From: Bolinopsis microptera
Taxonomy: Eukaryota > Ctenophora > Tentaculata > Lobata > Bolinopsidae
NCBI RefSeq assembly: GCF_026151205.1
Contig: NC_087081.1
Location: 4,175,746-4,239,745, forward strand
Reading direction: 5' to 3'
DNA length: 64,000 nt
The notes under the pieces were generated by a model. The model worked only from the letters and a program-made list of their open reading frames with translations. It searched no databases and was not told the DNA's origin. Made by a program: the position numbers and the translations under genes. Shown here in pieces: positions 21,940-34,086 of the stretch. Positions within the stretch are counted from its first letter, which is position 1, and every line of letters starts with the position of its first letter.

Positions 21940-22315
21940 CCAAAACCCCTAATCATGGGGAGAGTGGACCGCTGCCAGTGTCTCTCTTTCCCCAAAAAAA
22001 AGGCAATTATATCAATTTTAATGACCGGTTTTCAAAAGCAAAATTTTTACCCAGAATGAAATCGGGTCGCTCCGGGGGTTTTTCCCACCAAATTTTTGGC
22101 TTACGAATTGTAATAATTTCGATTTTTTAAAAAATGTAATTTTATTTTTTTTGTAAAGGGAAAGGGGAAAAGGGGAAACGGGCCGATTTCATTTCGGTAT
22201 CTTTTGCATTTGGGTAACGGTCCCTTCAAATTGGGTATCAAGCCTTTTTTTTGGGGGAAAAAGAGGGGAAAACGGCAGCGGGGGCCCCTTTTACCCATGA
22301 TTATGGGTTTTGGTC
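21940..22315. repeat. second, smaller inverted repeat in the right arm
   Basis: CAAAACCCCTAATCATGGGG near 21,940 is repeated inverted as CCCATGATTATGGGTTTTGG near 22,295, with GCCGATTTC/GAAATCGGG inverted further in. The axis is near 22,125. It lies at the start of the 2.1-kb stretch that is absent from the left arm. Confidence 0.6.
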
Positions 22316-23859
22316 AAAAAATCTCTTTTTTATTATAAAAATTTTAGGGTTTCTTTTACAACTGAAATGTAAACTCATAAAATTCCAAATTTAATTTAAA
22401 AAATTTTTAATTTTGGAGGTGATTTTAACGAATTTTGAAAATTTTTTTTTTTAAAAAATTTTTTCCCGTGTTTTGGGAAGCTTTTTCGGTCATTTACTGA
22501 CTGAAAATCCCACTTTATACTCATTCAAGTTGGCCCCCCTTACATTCATATATAATGACATTGAACCCGCCCTGGCAAAGAGAATTTGTTCAAAAACCGA
22601 ATAAGCAAAATTTGAACCTTTTGCCCCGGGGGCAAAAACCTTTAGCGGAAGGTTTCCCTGGGGCATCCAATATTAAACCCCCGTTTAAAATTTTTTTTCA
22701 TGGGTTTGGGGTTTTTTAAATAGTTTTTTATAAGCATGAAAAGTTTTTAAAAATATTTCAAAAAGAACTTTAAACACAACGGCACTCCAAAGTTGGCGGA
22801 AAATTGGTTTTAAAACAGCAATTTTCAGTGAAAATTTTTTGGGAATTTTTCCCATCAATTTGGGGGTGGCCCCACGTGTTTCAACTTTTCGATTTTCAAC
22901 TTTTTAAACTAGCCTTTGAAAACCCAAATTTAAAACCTTTAAAGGAAAACAAAATTGAGGCTCCACAACCCAAGGGATGGTGCAAAACCAGAGAATACTT
23001 TGAAAAGTAAAAAATTAAACGTTTTTATTAAAAAAAATTTTTTTAAAAAAAGCCCTAACTTCAATAGCGAAAAATTTTTTTGAAGGAGCAAGTAGAAAAA
23101 ACCCTTTTCCCGGGAGTTTTTCCCGAAAGCTTTAAAAAATTATCTAACTTCAATATGTCCTAAATTTTTAATAAAATTACTCCTTATGGGTAAAAACGAT
23201 TTAAAAAATGATTACCCTTTTTGGGAAAAAACAAGTTTTAAAAAAAGGTTAACTTTAAGACTTTATCAAATGGGGATGAGGAGGGTTAAATTTCTTTTTA
23301 AAAATAATTTTTAAAATAAAATCAAAAAATTATCTTCAAAAACCTGAGGGCCCAAATGGGCCGTTTCTTTAAAAAATTCTGAATTTTCGGACACCTAAAT
23401 TTAGCCCGAAAAAATGGCCCAAAAAGTCCCATTCCCCGAATAAAAAATTTTTTATATTCTTATATATATATGTATGGGATAAAATCACGACAATTTTGTC
23501 CGTTTAAAAAAGGGGTTTTAGAAAACCCAAATTTTCCCCGGGGCCCCAGAAACTTGAAAAATTTTTTTTTTAGTCAATTTTGGTCAACGCTAGACCCCTG
23601 CAAAATTTCAGAAACTCTAAAATCAATCCCTTAACTGGGGTTTTTAAAAAGGGGCCCTGAATATGGGGATTTTGGGTTTTTTTACCGAAAATTTTGGATA
23701 ACCCGTGCTTGGGGGTATTTTATGCAAATTTCTTAAAAAAACTCAACATAAAATAAATTTTTATTTTGTATCTTTTACATCAAATTTGAAATTTTGAAAT
23801 AAAAAAAAAATCTGCTGAACGACTTCCCTTTAGTCTTAATGCCCGAAAAAATTTCCCGC

Positions 23860-23935
23860 CCGGGGGGGCGGCCTTCGGCCGCCGGGCCCCCGGCCGGGGG
23901 GTGCACGCTTCGCGTGCACGGGAAAAAGGGCTTCC
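23860..23935. repeat. GC-rich hairpin cluster
   Basis: GGCGGCCTTCGGCCGCC and GTGCACGCTTCGCGTGCAC are adjacent perfect stem-loops in an otherwise AT-rich, noisy stretch. They resemble the tetraloop-like hairpins near 52.38 kb. Confidence 0.6.
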
Positions 23936-24699
23936 GACGTTACCCCAAAAGGGGGTGTAATTAAGGTTTAAAAAGGGTTTTAATTGTAAAGGGGGGACAA
24001 TAGTAAAGGGGGTACATGTATTCCCCCAATTTAAAAACACCCCTCCCTGCTTTTCCAGCACTGGTTATTTGGGTTGGGGGAATTGGGAAGGGCCTAGAAA
24101 TTTGTAATAAAGAAAATAAAAGATTATCTTTTTTTCCCCCTTTTGTTTTGGGGAAAAAAAGGGGATTTTTTAAATCTTTTTTCATGGGAAAATATGAATA
24201 GGGTTTTTCCCTTTTTGGGGTTTCTTTTTTTTAAATTATTTTAAATTTTTTTTTTTAAAATTTTTTAAATTAATAATTTATTAATTTTTTGGGGGTAAGT
24301 TTTTTATAAATTTTTTCCCTTTGTATTTTTATTCTTTTTAAAACAGGGGTGATGATGTTATGTCATAATTTTTAAAAAATTTTCTTACTTTACTTTTATA
24401 TGGTTCTAATTTTAAATTTTTGAAAACAAAGAAGTTTTGCCCTTTTTAAATTTAGTCGTTCAAGCTTTCCTGAGTTAAAGGGAAATTTGCCAAAGGGGCC
24501 CCCGGGTATTCTTGTCACCCTTACCCTGGGGTGAGAGAATAACTTTTTTTTTTTCTTTTATTTGAATACCAAATGAGTGGGTTGGCCCCCTTTTTTAGGG
24601 AATAATTTACTTTATAATTTTGGTAAAGAGCTAATAATCAACGAAAATGGGTTTAAATTTTATCTGGGGGAAATTTTTTCCGGTTTTTCCCGGGTGTCC

Positions 24700-25870
24700 C
24701 GTAGAGCAATGAAAATTTTGGTTTTTATAAAAATCAAAGCAGATCCTCTTCCTTAAAAGTGATGGTATCTGAAAATTTTATTCCGTTTTTGGAAAAATTT
24801 TTTTCGCAATTTTTTTTGTAAAGAACTTGGGGGTTTTTCCCTCCCCCCCAAAACCCCAAAATTGTAGGGTAAAACCACTGGGGCAAACTACCTCCCCTTG
24901 ATCTCCCCAAAACCTTTTGGGGGTTTAAACGCAGTCTTTTTTTCGTTTTTTCATGGCTCTTGTAAAATGTTGGCTATAGGGGTTCAAAGCTTTTATTAAG
25001 GGTTTTCAAAAGGGCATGGAAGACCCTAATATCAAAAATGCTCTTTGGGGTCCCAAAAAACTTTTAGCACTAACATTAAGCGTGCTAAATTCTGCTGGTT
25101 TTTCACCTGGGGGGAAAATTGGAAATGGGAACAAACGGTGGTTTTCCAAACTTTCTTCTCTTTCATCCCCCTTCTGCATAGTTTAGCATGACATTCTGAG
25201 GGAAATTTTTTTTTCAGGTTTTTCATAACCACCCCTTTTTTGCCAAAATTGCAGATGAGATGATTTATTTGTAAAATTTTTTTCTCCACAACCCCACTTT
25301 TTTTAAGTATCCTTTATTTAAGATTATATCTTTGGGGCCCAAAACACTTTTAAAAAACCTTTTTTTTGAATGAGTTTCCAAATCTTTCAGTGGGAGTTAT
25401 GTTAAACCACAAAATTGCCCCCTTTTTTTTGTTGCAAGAATTTAAGCTGAAGTTTTTTGATCTGGTTTAAACTTGGTAGAAATTTCCCCACGGTTTTTTG
25501 CTTTTAGAAAAATGCTTTTCTTTTTCTCGAAATTTCAAACTTTTCTTCAACAGCCTTCGATGATTCTCCCCTTTTTGTTCTGATAAATTATTTAAATTGC
25601 ATCAGGGAAGTTCTCTGTTTGGGAATGAGGGGTATTCATATTAAGATCACTTTCTTTTCTAGATTCCGTATATATCCCGGCCCACTTTTCTGGGAGGGGT
25701 TTTTGGAAAGATCTTCTGTTTTTATATCAGGGGAACTAAAAATTTCGGTCTAATACTTGGGTGGGAAAAGGTGGGCTCCCCACTTTCCATCTGGGGCTTA
25801 TGTCTGGAGTTGTTTCGACGACCCCCCCTAGTTTTCCCCCGCTTTAAAAATCCCTTTGGGTGTACCTAGC
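24700..25870 (-). pseudogene. noisy mirror of the AFFDxRVF ORF
   Basis: Reverse complement of 16.5-17.43 kb with heavy error. Landmarks are GATCCTCTTCC (about 24,742), TGATGGTATCTGAA and CATGGAAGACCCTAATATCA (about 25,014). No independent gene. Confidence 0.6.
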
Positions 25871-26446
25871 AAAAAGCAGTTGAGGCTCCCCTTTGCAAAG
25901 TTTGGGGTTTTCGTATCTTTTTATTGCTATTTCCGTTGATGACACATTTTGGACAAATTTGGAAAGAAGAGGGAGGAATACTTGGCCATTTCCCCCTATT
26001 GTCCCTGCACTATAAATTTTCCCCTTGGGGTAACACCCTCTTTTTACTTAAGATCTCCTCATCTGCCTTTTCTATTTTTCCATCTTGCAGGTTTTCGATA
26101 TATGTTTATATGTTGGAGCCAGCTCAGGGCAAAAGGGGGCCCGGGAAAAATTTTTGAAGGGCAACCCCTTTAAAAAGATCATTAATTTTTGTAAAAGGGG
26201 TTTCCTTCCCCTCTTAGGTCACTTTTTAATTATGTAAATTTAAAATTTTTTTATTTATGATATAAGTTAAGGGTGTAAACCATTGAAATTGAAATTTCAA
26301 AATTTTAGATGTATCAAGTTTTGACCCATTTTTGGCAGACCAGAAAAATTTTTTTTTAATATAAATGTACAGTTTTTTTTCTTAAACTTAGAACTTCGCT
26401 TTACTACCGAGTCACGAATCTTCAAGTTGTTAAAAATGGGCTTTGT

Positions 26447-26746
26447 ATGCTCTTTTACCACCACAACCACCCACCACCACCACAAACTGGTACAATAATG
26501 ATTGATTTTGAGAAAGCGGTCATGAATGCGATTCAGAACAGTTTGCCAGGGTGGGAGATTAGCAATTGCTACTTCCATCTCTGTCAAGCTGTTCAGAGGA
26601 ACATTTCGAAGAAGTTTAAAGTTTTATATTATTCTGATAAGAAGTTTGCTAGAGCCGCAAGGCTGGTTGTGTTTCTCGCCTTTGTCTCAGTTGCTGTATC
26701 TCCAGAGGTTCCTAGTTGTCGGGGATATGTCATGATTGGTTCCTAG
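26447..26746 (+). CDS. MULE transposase fragment, open (right-arm copy)
   Basis: A 99-codon open frame spans the same MULE core as 15.47-15.80 kb: IDFEKAVMNAI, ISNCYFHLCQAVQR and FLAFVSVAVSPEVPSC. Here the frame is continuous, lacking the extra T seen in the left arm. It is still only a fragment: the zinc-binding N-terminus and the last acidic residue region are absent. It is followed by the 85-bp GGT-containing block. Confidence 0.7.
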   Translation: MLFYHHNHPPPPQTGTIMIDFEKAVMNAIQNSLPGWEISNCYFHLCQAVQRNISKKFKVLYYSDKKFARAARLVVFLAFVSVAVSPEVPSCRGYVMIGS

Positions 26747-27310
26747 TTGTCGGAGTTGATTGGATTTCCCAAGCTTGCATGTTTACTAACCGAGTCAAGA
26801 ATCTTCAGTTGTTAAAAATGGGCTTTGTATGCTCTTTTACCACCACAACCACCACCACCACCACCAAGATTAGCCGTGAGCCCCAAACGGTAGATCGGCC
26901 TCCACGTGGCTTGGGGTGGGTGGTTTTTTAATGAATGAACTATAGGGTCCCAAAAAGAATAGACAGTCTAACCTAATCGTGATATCGTGATATGGTTTAT
27001 CTAATGAACTCCTAAATTAGATCCAGTGTTAGCTGAATCTATAAATCCAGTGTTAGCTGAATCTATAAATTTTTTGGGACGCTATATTTCTATGTTTAAA
27101 TACTAGCGAACGATGCCATATAATACAGTCAAACCTCAATTCACCGTGGTTTTGAGTAAATGAATAAAAGTGCCAAATTGGGGATTCTGTTAAATTGGGG
27201 CCTGGTTAATGGAGGTTTGATTGTATATTATACTATAATACCAACGTTATAGAACTGTACTGAACCGAATCGGTTTATGACCTTACTAATTATTTTATAA
27301 TTTCTCAAAT

Positions 27311-27454
27311 AGTGTAGTGTGTAGGTGTAGTGTAGTGTAGTGTAGTGTAGTGTAGTGTAGTGTAGTGTAGTGTAGTGTAGTGTAGTGTAGTGTAGTGTAG
27401 TGTAGTGTAGTGTAGTGTAGTGTAGTGTAGTGTAGTGTAGTGTAGTGTAGTGTT
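27311..27454. repeat. (AGTGT)n microsatellite (right-arm copy)
   Basis: Complement of the 14,764-14,914 tract, with a GTGTAGGTGTAG interruption at its start. Confidence 0.95.
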
Positions 27455-28232
27455 GTGTGATACAATGTTGGACACCAAGATAGCGTGTAATATCGAAGCT
27501 TATATATGTTCCTAGATGCCAAGCCGATATGGCCGATATAGGTACTCTTTGGGATATTCTATACATTAAATCCTTGATATACCGTGCTTGACAGGGGAAA
27601 CGATAAATGTACTATTTACTTAAGTTTGCCTATGAACACGGCACACTGCACTGCATGATGAGATCATGAAAGTGGTATATCGAGGTACATATATTGTATG
27701 GCATATTCAATTGTTATATAATATATTGCTATATCCATGAATCAATTCAACCATATTGACAATTGTTAACAGTTGCAAAAGATAACCAATTACTTATAAC
27801 TTAGCATGAGCGGAGAATGACTATAACCGGAAGAATACCACGTGGTGGGATGAACGACCACAACAATAACGAATAACACAGCTTATATGATCAGTCCAAT
27901 ATAATAACAGCAATTTGGCCGATTTTTGAGTATTTGAGCCGTAGAATATATGGCAGATTTTTGTTTATTAACATTGCATTATCTTCTTTGCCGTGTTAAT
28001 AAAGGTTTGGTTATAATCTTTTAACTTCAGGTGGAAAATAAAAGTTGCATTAAATGTAAATTAGTTGTATAAAAGTATAAATTGAACAATCGCTGTTAAT
28101 AAGTGGCATGGTTAGTGTTTGAGATTCAGCTTAGTTCGAGGAATGAAATTACAGTAATAGTGCACATAATATATATCATAGAGAGGACTTTAACGGTTAT
28201 ATTATGGCTTTAATATTATCTTTTTTTCACAG

Positions 28233-28594
28233 GAGTGTGGCATCCATTTAAGCCAGGAGGAAAAAGACTTGGTGACCGCACATTCGGAGCTTGAAAATAC
28301 CAGCATTGGTCTTACGTTTCAATCCGAGATTGTTGAGGCATCATTGATCCAGTATTACAAAGAGGTAACCGTGCGATAACCGTGTAATCCACATTTATCG
28401 GATTTCTCTTAATTTCTTGACATATATTTTCGAGTTGTTAAATGTTGATTGTTGTATCTGTGGTCCAGGTCAATTATAAAAAATATAGTTTCAATATAAT
28501 TACGTATGGTTAATGTTTTCAGGATCTTGAGATAGCAGATTTAAGACGCCATTATACCCTGGTGCGAACCGACGTCAGAAGTCGAAGACAGTAG
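28233..28594 (+). CDS. last two exons of an unidentified spliced gene (right-arm copy)
   Basis: Exon 1 is 28,233-28,364 after TTTTTTTCACAG, with donor AGAG|GTAACC. The intron is 28,365-28,522 (158 nt), and exon 2 is 28,523-28,594 ending CAGTAG. The coding sequence is identical in reading to the left-arm copy; the intron differs by one base in a C run. The 44 + 23 residues contain SQEEKDLVTAHSELENTS and RRHYTLVRTDV. Conservation of frame and splice sites in both arms supports real coding sequence. The function is unknown. Confidence 0.7.
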
Positions 28595-28928
28595 TAGCAC
28601 TTTGCAAACAGTGTTTTTTAAAAAGATTTCGAGAAACCAGTTTTGTAATAATCAGCAAGCGGCTGTGGAACTATTTGACTATTTTAAGTATTCATTTTAA
28701 TTTAAGTAATTTAAATGGTACTCTACGTTCAAATCACCGATCTAAATTGTGATTTGGTTATCTTTAACCTTTGAGTGTGTTATTAAATCTACTATTAATT
28801 AATTTAAAATTGGTACTCCTAAAAAATCAATCCACTTTTAATATATAACGCAAACTAAATTCCTTTTAGCAGGGTTGGATTTTGAAATATATGTGTAATG
28901 TTCATGGAGGGCCAAGCGTGAGTTAGAT

Positions 28929-29122
28929 ACATAATTGGTACAATTATGGAGCATCGCGGCTCTAGGCAGCTCTGTTAAAACTGGATCAAAACCGACATTA
29001 CGGCACGTATTGGCCTTACACAGAGGTATAATGAGACCTGAAGTGAGGTCAATACGTGCCGTAATGTCGGTTTTGAACAGAGTTGCCTAGAGCCGTGTTG
29101 CTCCCAAATCGTACCAATTATG
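28929..29122. mobile_element. foldback MITE (right-arm copy)
   Basis: Mirror of 13,092-13,287 with the same arms (CCGACATTACGGCACGTATT) and spacer. Confidence 0.85.
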
Positions 29123-29840
29123 TTATTTTTGACATATAGTCTGCAGCGCACCCAAAATGCACGGAGAAGTGTGTTTGTTTTGATATTCTGTTAAATACTA
29201 TTTATGATTTATTTTGTCCTAATAATGAAGGTGTTGTTCATTCTAATCTAAGTTTAAAGGTGCTGTTATATCAAAAGTAAAATTGGTCAAATTAAATAGA
29301 ATATATTTAAAAAAATATATATATATTGCGCTGATGTACCGTTTATTCGGGTAGTGAATGAACGATAACGCTCATGAAATTTATTGGGATCATAGAGTAT
29401 GGCTGATGGTAACTAGTGTTATAGTTATCTCCCGATTAGCCGTGCTTGTCGGAGAAAGGGAGATGCATGCATGGTCTAATGTGAATTTCATGCGGTAAAA
29501 AACCACTGCGTATGATAAATCGGGAGGCACGGTAAATAGGTAGCAGAGATGACTCGTGACCGCAACATTAAACATATAAGGAATTTGCCATTTATAAATG
29601 TAATTTGCACTATTATAGTGCACTGCACGGGACCCCTCAGTTTCAGTTCCTTGTTTCACAGACCGTTCAGCAAGGACATTCACTGAGTTTATCGGGTTAA
29701 TAAGCACTTTCCAAAATCTATAGTGCAAAATATATTTATAGCCATATTCCCACGTGTTATATGGCAATTTCTGATGCAGAATATGTAAAAGCGGTCAATA
29801 TGGAACGCGCATACGTTTTAAAATCATTAACGTGGCGCAG
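29123..29840. other. clean mirror of 12.37-13.09 kb, no gene seen
   Basis: A 125-codon minus-strand frame (29,767-29,390) is conserved base for base in the left arm (12,448-12,825, plus strand). Young arms would conserve any ORF, so this says little. No domain was recognised. Confidence 0.4.
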
Positions 29841-29844
29841 CACG

Positions 29845-30412
29845 TACGTACATATAGGTGAGCCATCTCGGCCACGCGCAAAACAAAATCATTTTCATTT
29901 TCAAATTTGAAAATGGTTTTTTTTGCGCGTGGCCGAGATGGCTCACCTATATAAACGTACGTGCAAATCGTTTGCAAAATAAAAATCGTTTTCAAAATCA
30001 AAACCGTTTTCAAAATCAAAAACGTTTTCAAAATCAAAATCAATACCGTTCTCAAAATCAAAATCAATATCGTTTTCAAAATCAAAATCAATATCGTTTT
30101 TAAAATCAAAACCAATATCGTTTTTAAAATCAAAATCGATATCGTTTTTAAAGTCAAAATCGATATCGTTTTCAAAATGAAAATCAAAATTGAAATCAAA
30201 ATCAAAATTTAAATCAAAATCAAAATCAAAATCGAAATCAAAACCGTTTTCAAAATGAGAATTGTTTTTAATTTCAATATGAAAATCGTTTTTTATTTAA
30301 ATTTTAAAATAATTTTAGAAATCAAATTTAAAATCGTTTTTATTTTGTGATTAATTGTATAATTAATTTTTAAATTACAAATTTTCAGTGAAAATTTAGG
30401 TGAGCCATCTCG
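29845..30412. mobile_element. MITE and long hairpin (right-arm copies)
   Basis: Mirror of 11,769-12,374: AGGTGAGCCATCTCGGCC ends, the hairpin, then the low-complexity ATCAAAATC tract. That tract is several units shorter than in the left arm. The arm ends just beyond, near 30,443. Confidence 0.75.
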
Positions 30413-30715
30413 GCCGCCATAGACGTGCGCGCAAATTAAATTTGCAGAGAATGTACTCGCGCGTTCCATCTCATAACTGGTTCCTGGATCAAGGACATAA
30501 AATGATTGCCAAAAATTGATCCTTATAATATAGATTTAAAATATCAAAATCACGTAGTCCATTTAGAGAAACGTTGTTTGTCATTCTCAATCAATGAAGT
30601 CATTCCAATCTATAAACTGGTACATTATTGAGATTACCTCACTTTTGATTAACAGTTCTCGTTGAATCTCTTCACATTTCAAATGGTATACATGCTCGTT
30701 TGCTTGTAATATAAA

Positions 30716-31037
30716 GGGGACATCTACTTAGGGCGTCCGCCATAATTGCAGACTTTTTAGACCACCCCCTCCCCCTGTCCGGGTGTGTCCGAATTTACAA
30801 AACCACACCCAATCCCCCGGACGTCCGTATTTCCAGCTAATTTTAAAAGTACAGATAAAACCAACTCAAGTTCATTGAGTAATTAGTGTCAAATAGTGAA
30901 TGGGACTTTTTCGTCAATTCTGCCAATATTTCCGGACTTACAGATTTTCAGAAACCACCCCCTCCCCCTGTCCGGATTTGCCCGAAATTCCAAAACCACC
31001 CCCCCCCCCTCCCTATTTGCCGGACGTAGATGGCCCC
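30716..31037. mobile_element. MITE-like element with AGGGGNCATCTAC ends
   Basis: Left end AGGGGACATCTAC (30,716) and right end GTAGATGGCCCCT (to 31,037) are inverted repeats, with GTCCG/CGGAC just inside. Internal CCACCCCCTCCCCCTGTCCG occurs twice. A 17-bp direct repeat, GATTAACAGTTCTCGTT, lies outside on both sides (30,647 and 31,043). No coding capacity. Confidence 0.65.
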
Positions 31038-31059
31038 TAACGTGATTAACAGTTCTCGT

Positions 31060-33230
31060 TAATTAATGCCATAATGTCAGTAAAATGGTACGGATACATA
31101 TATATCTATATACCAGATATCTATATCGTGTCGATTTATACATATATAGTAAGATATATATTAAAAATTTCAAATTTAGTTTTAACAAAAACACATTTAC
31201 ATTATATTTTAAACTTGACAAAATTCGCCCGGCAACGGGGAAGAAAAAACATTGAAAATCGACCAAAAACTGACCCTCTGGTAACACCAATTTCAGCTCA
31301 CAAATGGAGTCAAAACCTCGCCATTTTCAGCAAGGTTTAAAAAGGGATAGGAATAGGATATAGCATTCTTAGAATTTTGATTAAAGCTTTAGATTTTCTA
31401 TAATTAACGTCGGAAGTAAGGTAAAATATACGTTAGAATAATGGTGTTACTTTATCAAAGGTGTCATGCTTTATAAAACGTCATGATTAGCTCACATTTA
31501 CGCTCAAGATTATTACTATTTATACCTTTGGTTGTGATTGATATCTTTTGATGCGGTAAAAAGTGTCGTTTAGGGAAACCGAATACTTACGACGTACATA
31601 ACACTTCTTTCACTGGAAACGACTGACTATATTATAAATTCCTCTTGAAAACACTTCGACTGATTGATAGTTGGTTTTTTGAGGGCTAAATAAGGTTCAA
31701 GAATCAATAACTTTATAGAACATCTATATCTCGTAGATTGGTTTTTCCATGTTGTTCACCAGAGTTAGGATAGTACATCATATGATTATTCAATGCCTGA
31801 GATTTAAATTAAATTAATTGAATTAGAAAATAGAAAGTACTCTCCGAATTATCGACTAATCTAATAGCATATTAGCTGATCTTTATGTTTTTTTATATTA
31901 AATATCATCACTACACCGTATAAAATGACATTGATAACAATATAATAAAGATTGCAACTTACATATTCAAACTGGAAAGGGCGTTTTCGTGTCCTCTGTG
32001 CTGCAGTTTACCGACTACAGTCGCTGATACTATCCATAAAACTAAAACCTGTTAGTGCAATGACATTCTAGGATAAAATTAGGTTTGAATATCTTGAAAG
32101 ATTGCTATGTCACATTAGATAAGCAAATATGTGCATTTTATATAATCATCTGTATTCTATTAGATACTACACATAAAATGTTATAATTTTCAGAATGTCA
32201 GAATAGCCGAAAGTTTTAAATATCAATTGACATAATATTATATTCGATTGAGGTGCCAAATTATGAATTTTGCTCAAGAAGTATCATGGCAGTAATAAAT
32301 AATTATAGTAATTCCAATAAATGAGACTTCGAACATGATAAAATGATTAAAAAAGTTGTATTAATGTATGAAATTGTACAAAAGTAAAAGATTTACATAC
32401 CGATAAGTTTTTAAATGATGACAGCTTCAACACTGCATTATAAGCCGCTTTTTACAATAAATGTGAATTGTGAAAATACATCAAGAGCTCACGTCTTATA
32501 CATTGTAAGACCTATAAAATTGGTGCTTTAAATAGGCAGATTACCTCAATAGTCGATACATTACAATAATCAACAATAACGTATTTGCTATCATAAGCTC
32601 ACTTCTAAAGCGATGCTTCTATTCGGATTAGCAGTTCTAATAGTCTGTCAATTTGCAGCTTCCAAAAATTATCAATTTATTTTATGCCGTTAATGAAAAT
32701 AGCCATAGTATAAAATAAATAAACAACTCGCTTTCGTAAGCTAAACTAAAAAACAAAAATGCCTTAAAACATCAGCTTTTTAAAATTATAAACTAACAAC
32801 AATAACAATTTATTATGGGCTGTTCATAAAAATTATTATAATAAACTACTCGCTTTCATGAGCTAATTTCTAAAAGAAATTTCTAAAAACAGCTAATAAA
32901 AACTATCAATTAACAGCAATTACAAGTTTATTTCTACGGTGTTTACCCCGAATAAACAAATGATCAATACACGGTGTTTCAAGACTCGTGTTCAAATTTG
33001 AAATAATAATTTTATATTTTACAAAAGAGCAAATTAAGTGAAATCGGTTTGGAAATGCTTGTTAGGTCTTACATTTAAGTTATTTCGTGTCGAAAACCAT
33101 TTTTTCACAATTTTGAAATTTTGTTGTTAATAGTAAATTAGTAAATTATTAATTTCTGTGATTATTATAGACGTTACTAAAACAACCAACCTTCCCCAAA
33201 CACAAATCCTTAATACACCTTTACACTTCT
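31060..33230. other. AT-rich, no gene seen
   Basis: No domain or convincing exon in about 2.2 kb. A partial tandem duplication of about 120 bp is visible (AACTCGCTTTCGTAAGCTAA near 32,725 and CTACTCGCTTTCATGAGCTA near 32,846). Probably intergenic or 3'-flanking DNA of the 34-40 kb gene. Confidence 0.4.
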
Positions 33231-33254
33231 CACGGTACAATTTTTGAAGTTCAG

Positions 33255-33352
33255 AGTGGATCGCATTACTAATCATACGTCACATCACTAATTATACGTC
33301 ACATCACTAATTATACATCATATGATCTGACCCCTAATAATCAGGGGTCCCC
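33255..33352. repeat. short tandem repeat and hairpin
   Basis: ATACGTCACATCACTAATT-type units occur three times. They are followed by the hairpin GACCCCT-AATAATC-AGGGGTC. This may mark an element end upstream of the KDZ-like locus. Confidence 0.55.
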
Positions 33353-34086
33353 CGTTGTCGTGCAGCCCGTCGAAAGAAAAAATCAAAAACTGTGTCTGCT
33401 GAACTTAATGCTCACATGCGCATGCAATGCTTACAGATATCAAAGGAATGAATTTTCCATGCCATAACGTCATAAATTACATAAGTAATTGGGTGCAGTA
33501 ACCAGAATTCAAGTTTAAGTCGACAATAAACAGTTGTTATTTCTAATATACCGTAGGTTGAGGATGTTACTTTCCAACTCTCTGCTGAACTAGATTGTCC
33601 GCTGAAAAATTGTGTTCGTGAACTATTTATAAAGGGTATTTCACATTTTCATAAGAATTACAAATTTTTAAATTTCCTTATGCATAATATGAATCCAAAT
33701 ATTTAAAGATATCACACCAAATATGACTCAAATAGGTTATCGATAAATTTTCTCAAGTTCGTGTAGAGACAATAAGATTTAAGATTGAAAAGATTCCGTG
33801 GATTGAGCTGATGAGATGGTTACTGCAGGCAGAGGATTGGAGATCTTTGCAGGCACCACAGAGAAGCTAGGTTCACCAAACTACATGAAACAATAAGTGT
33901 CTTGCAAATAAGTTGGCTTCAATCTAAGCAAGAACTTGTGAGACAGTAGTAATATTTTGAATGCAAATATTTTCCTTTTATCCAATGCAGATCAAAATGG
34001 TCATTATTAAGCTTCTCGCCGATACTGAAGTATAAGTCGGTACAGTAATCTACACATACCGTAATTATGCTGTTAGCGATAAACTA
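33353..34086. other. 3' flank of the KDZ-like gene
   Basis: No coding frame. It would contain the 3' UTR and possibly the left terminus of the element. A terminal inverted repeat matching the 40-kb side was not found by eye. Confidence 0.35.

Larger units (their letters stand above)
17780..26400. other. low-fidelity sequence around the hairpin tip
   Basis: The texture changes abruptly near 17.78 kb and recovers near 26.40 kb. Inside, homopolymer runs of 4-8 (TTTTT, AAAAA, GGGG, CCCC) replace mixed sequence, and frames break every few codons. Where a clean partner exists (16.0-17.7 kb), the copy here shows dense substitutions and homopolymer length changes over the same underlying text. This looks like uncorrected long-read consensus, not evolutionary decay. 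ORFs called in this stretch are mostly noise and are not annotated, except the LINE segments below. Confidence 0.75.
19980..30443. repeat. right arm of giant inverted repeat
   Basis: Reverse complement of 11,725-19,950. It is longer than the left arm because about 2.1 kb at 21.95-24.05 kb has no partner in the left arm (left junction near 18,030). The outer 4 kb (26.4-30.4 kb) is clean and nearly identical to the left arm; the inner part is noisy. The apex lies near 19,930-19,990, inside LINE sequence. Confidence 0.88.

Noticed and set aside
17780-26400. Many 60-140-codon ORFs rich in Phe, Lys, Gly and Pro
   Set aside because: They follow homopolymer noise; the same text in the clean arm gives different frames.
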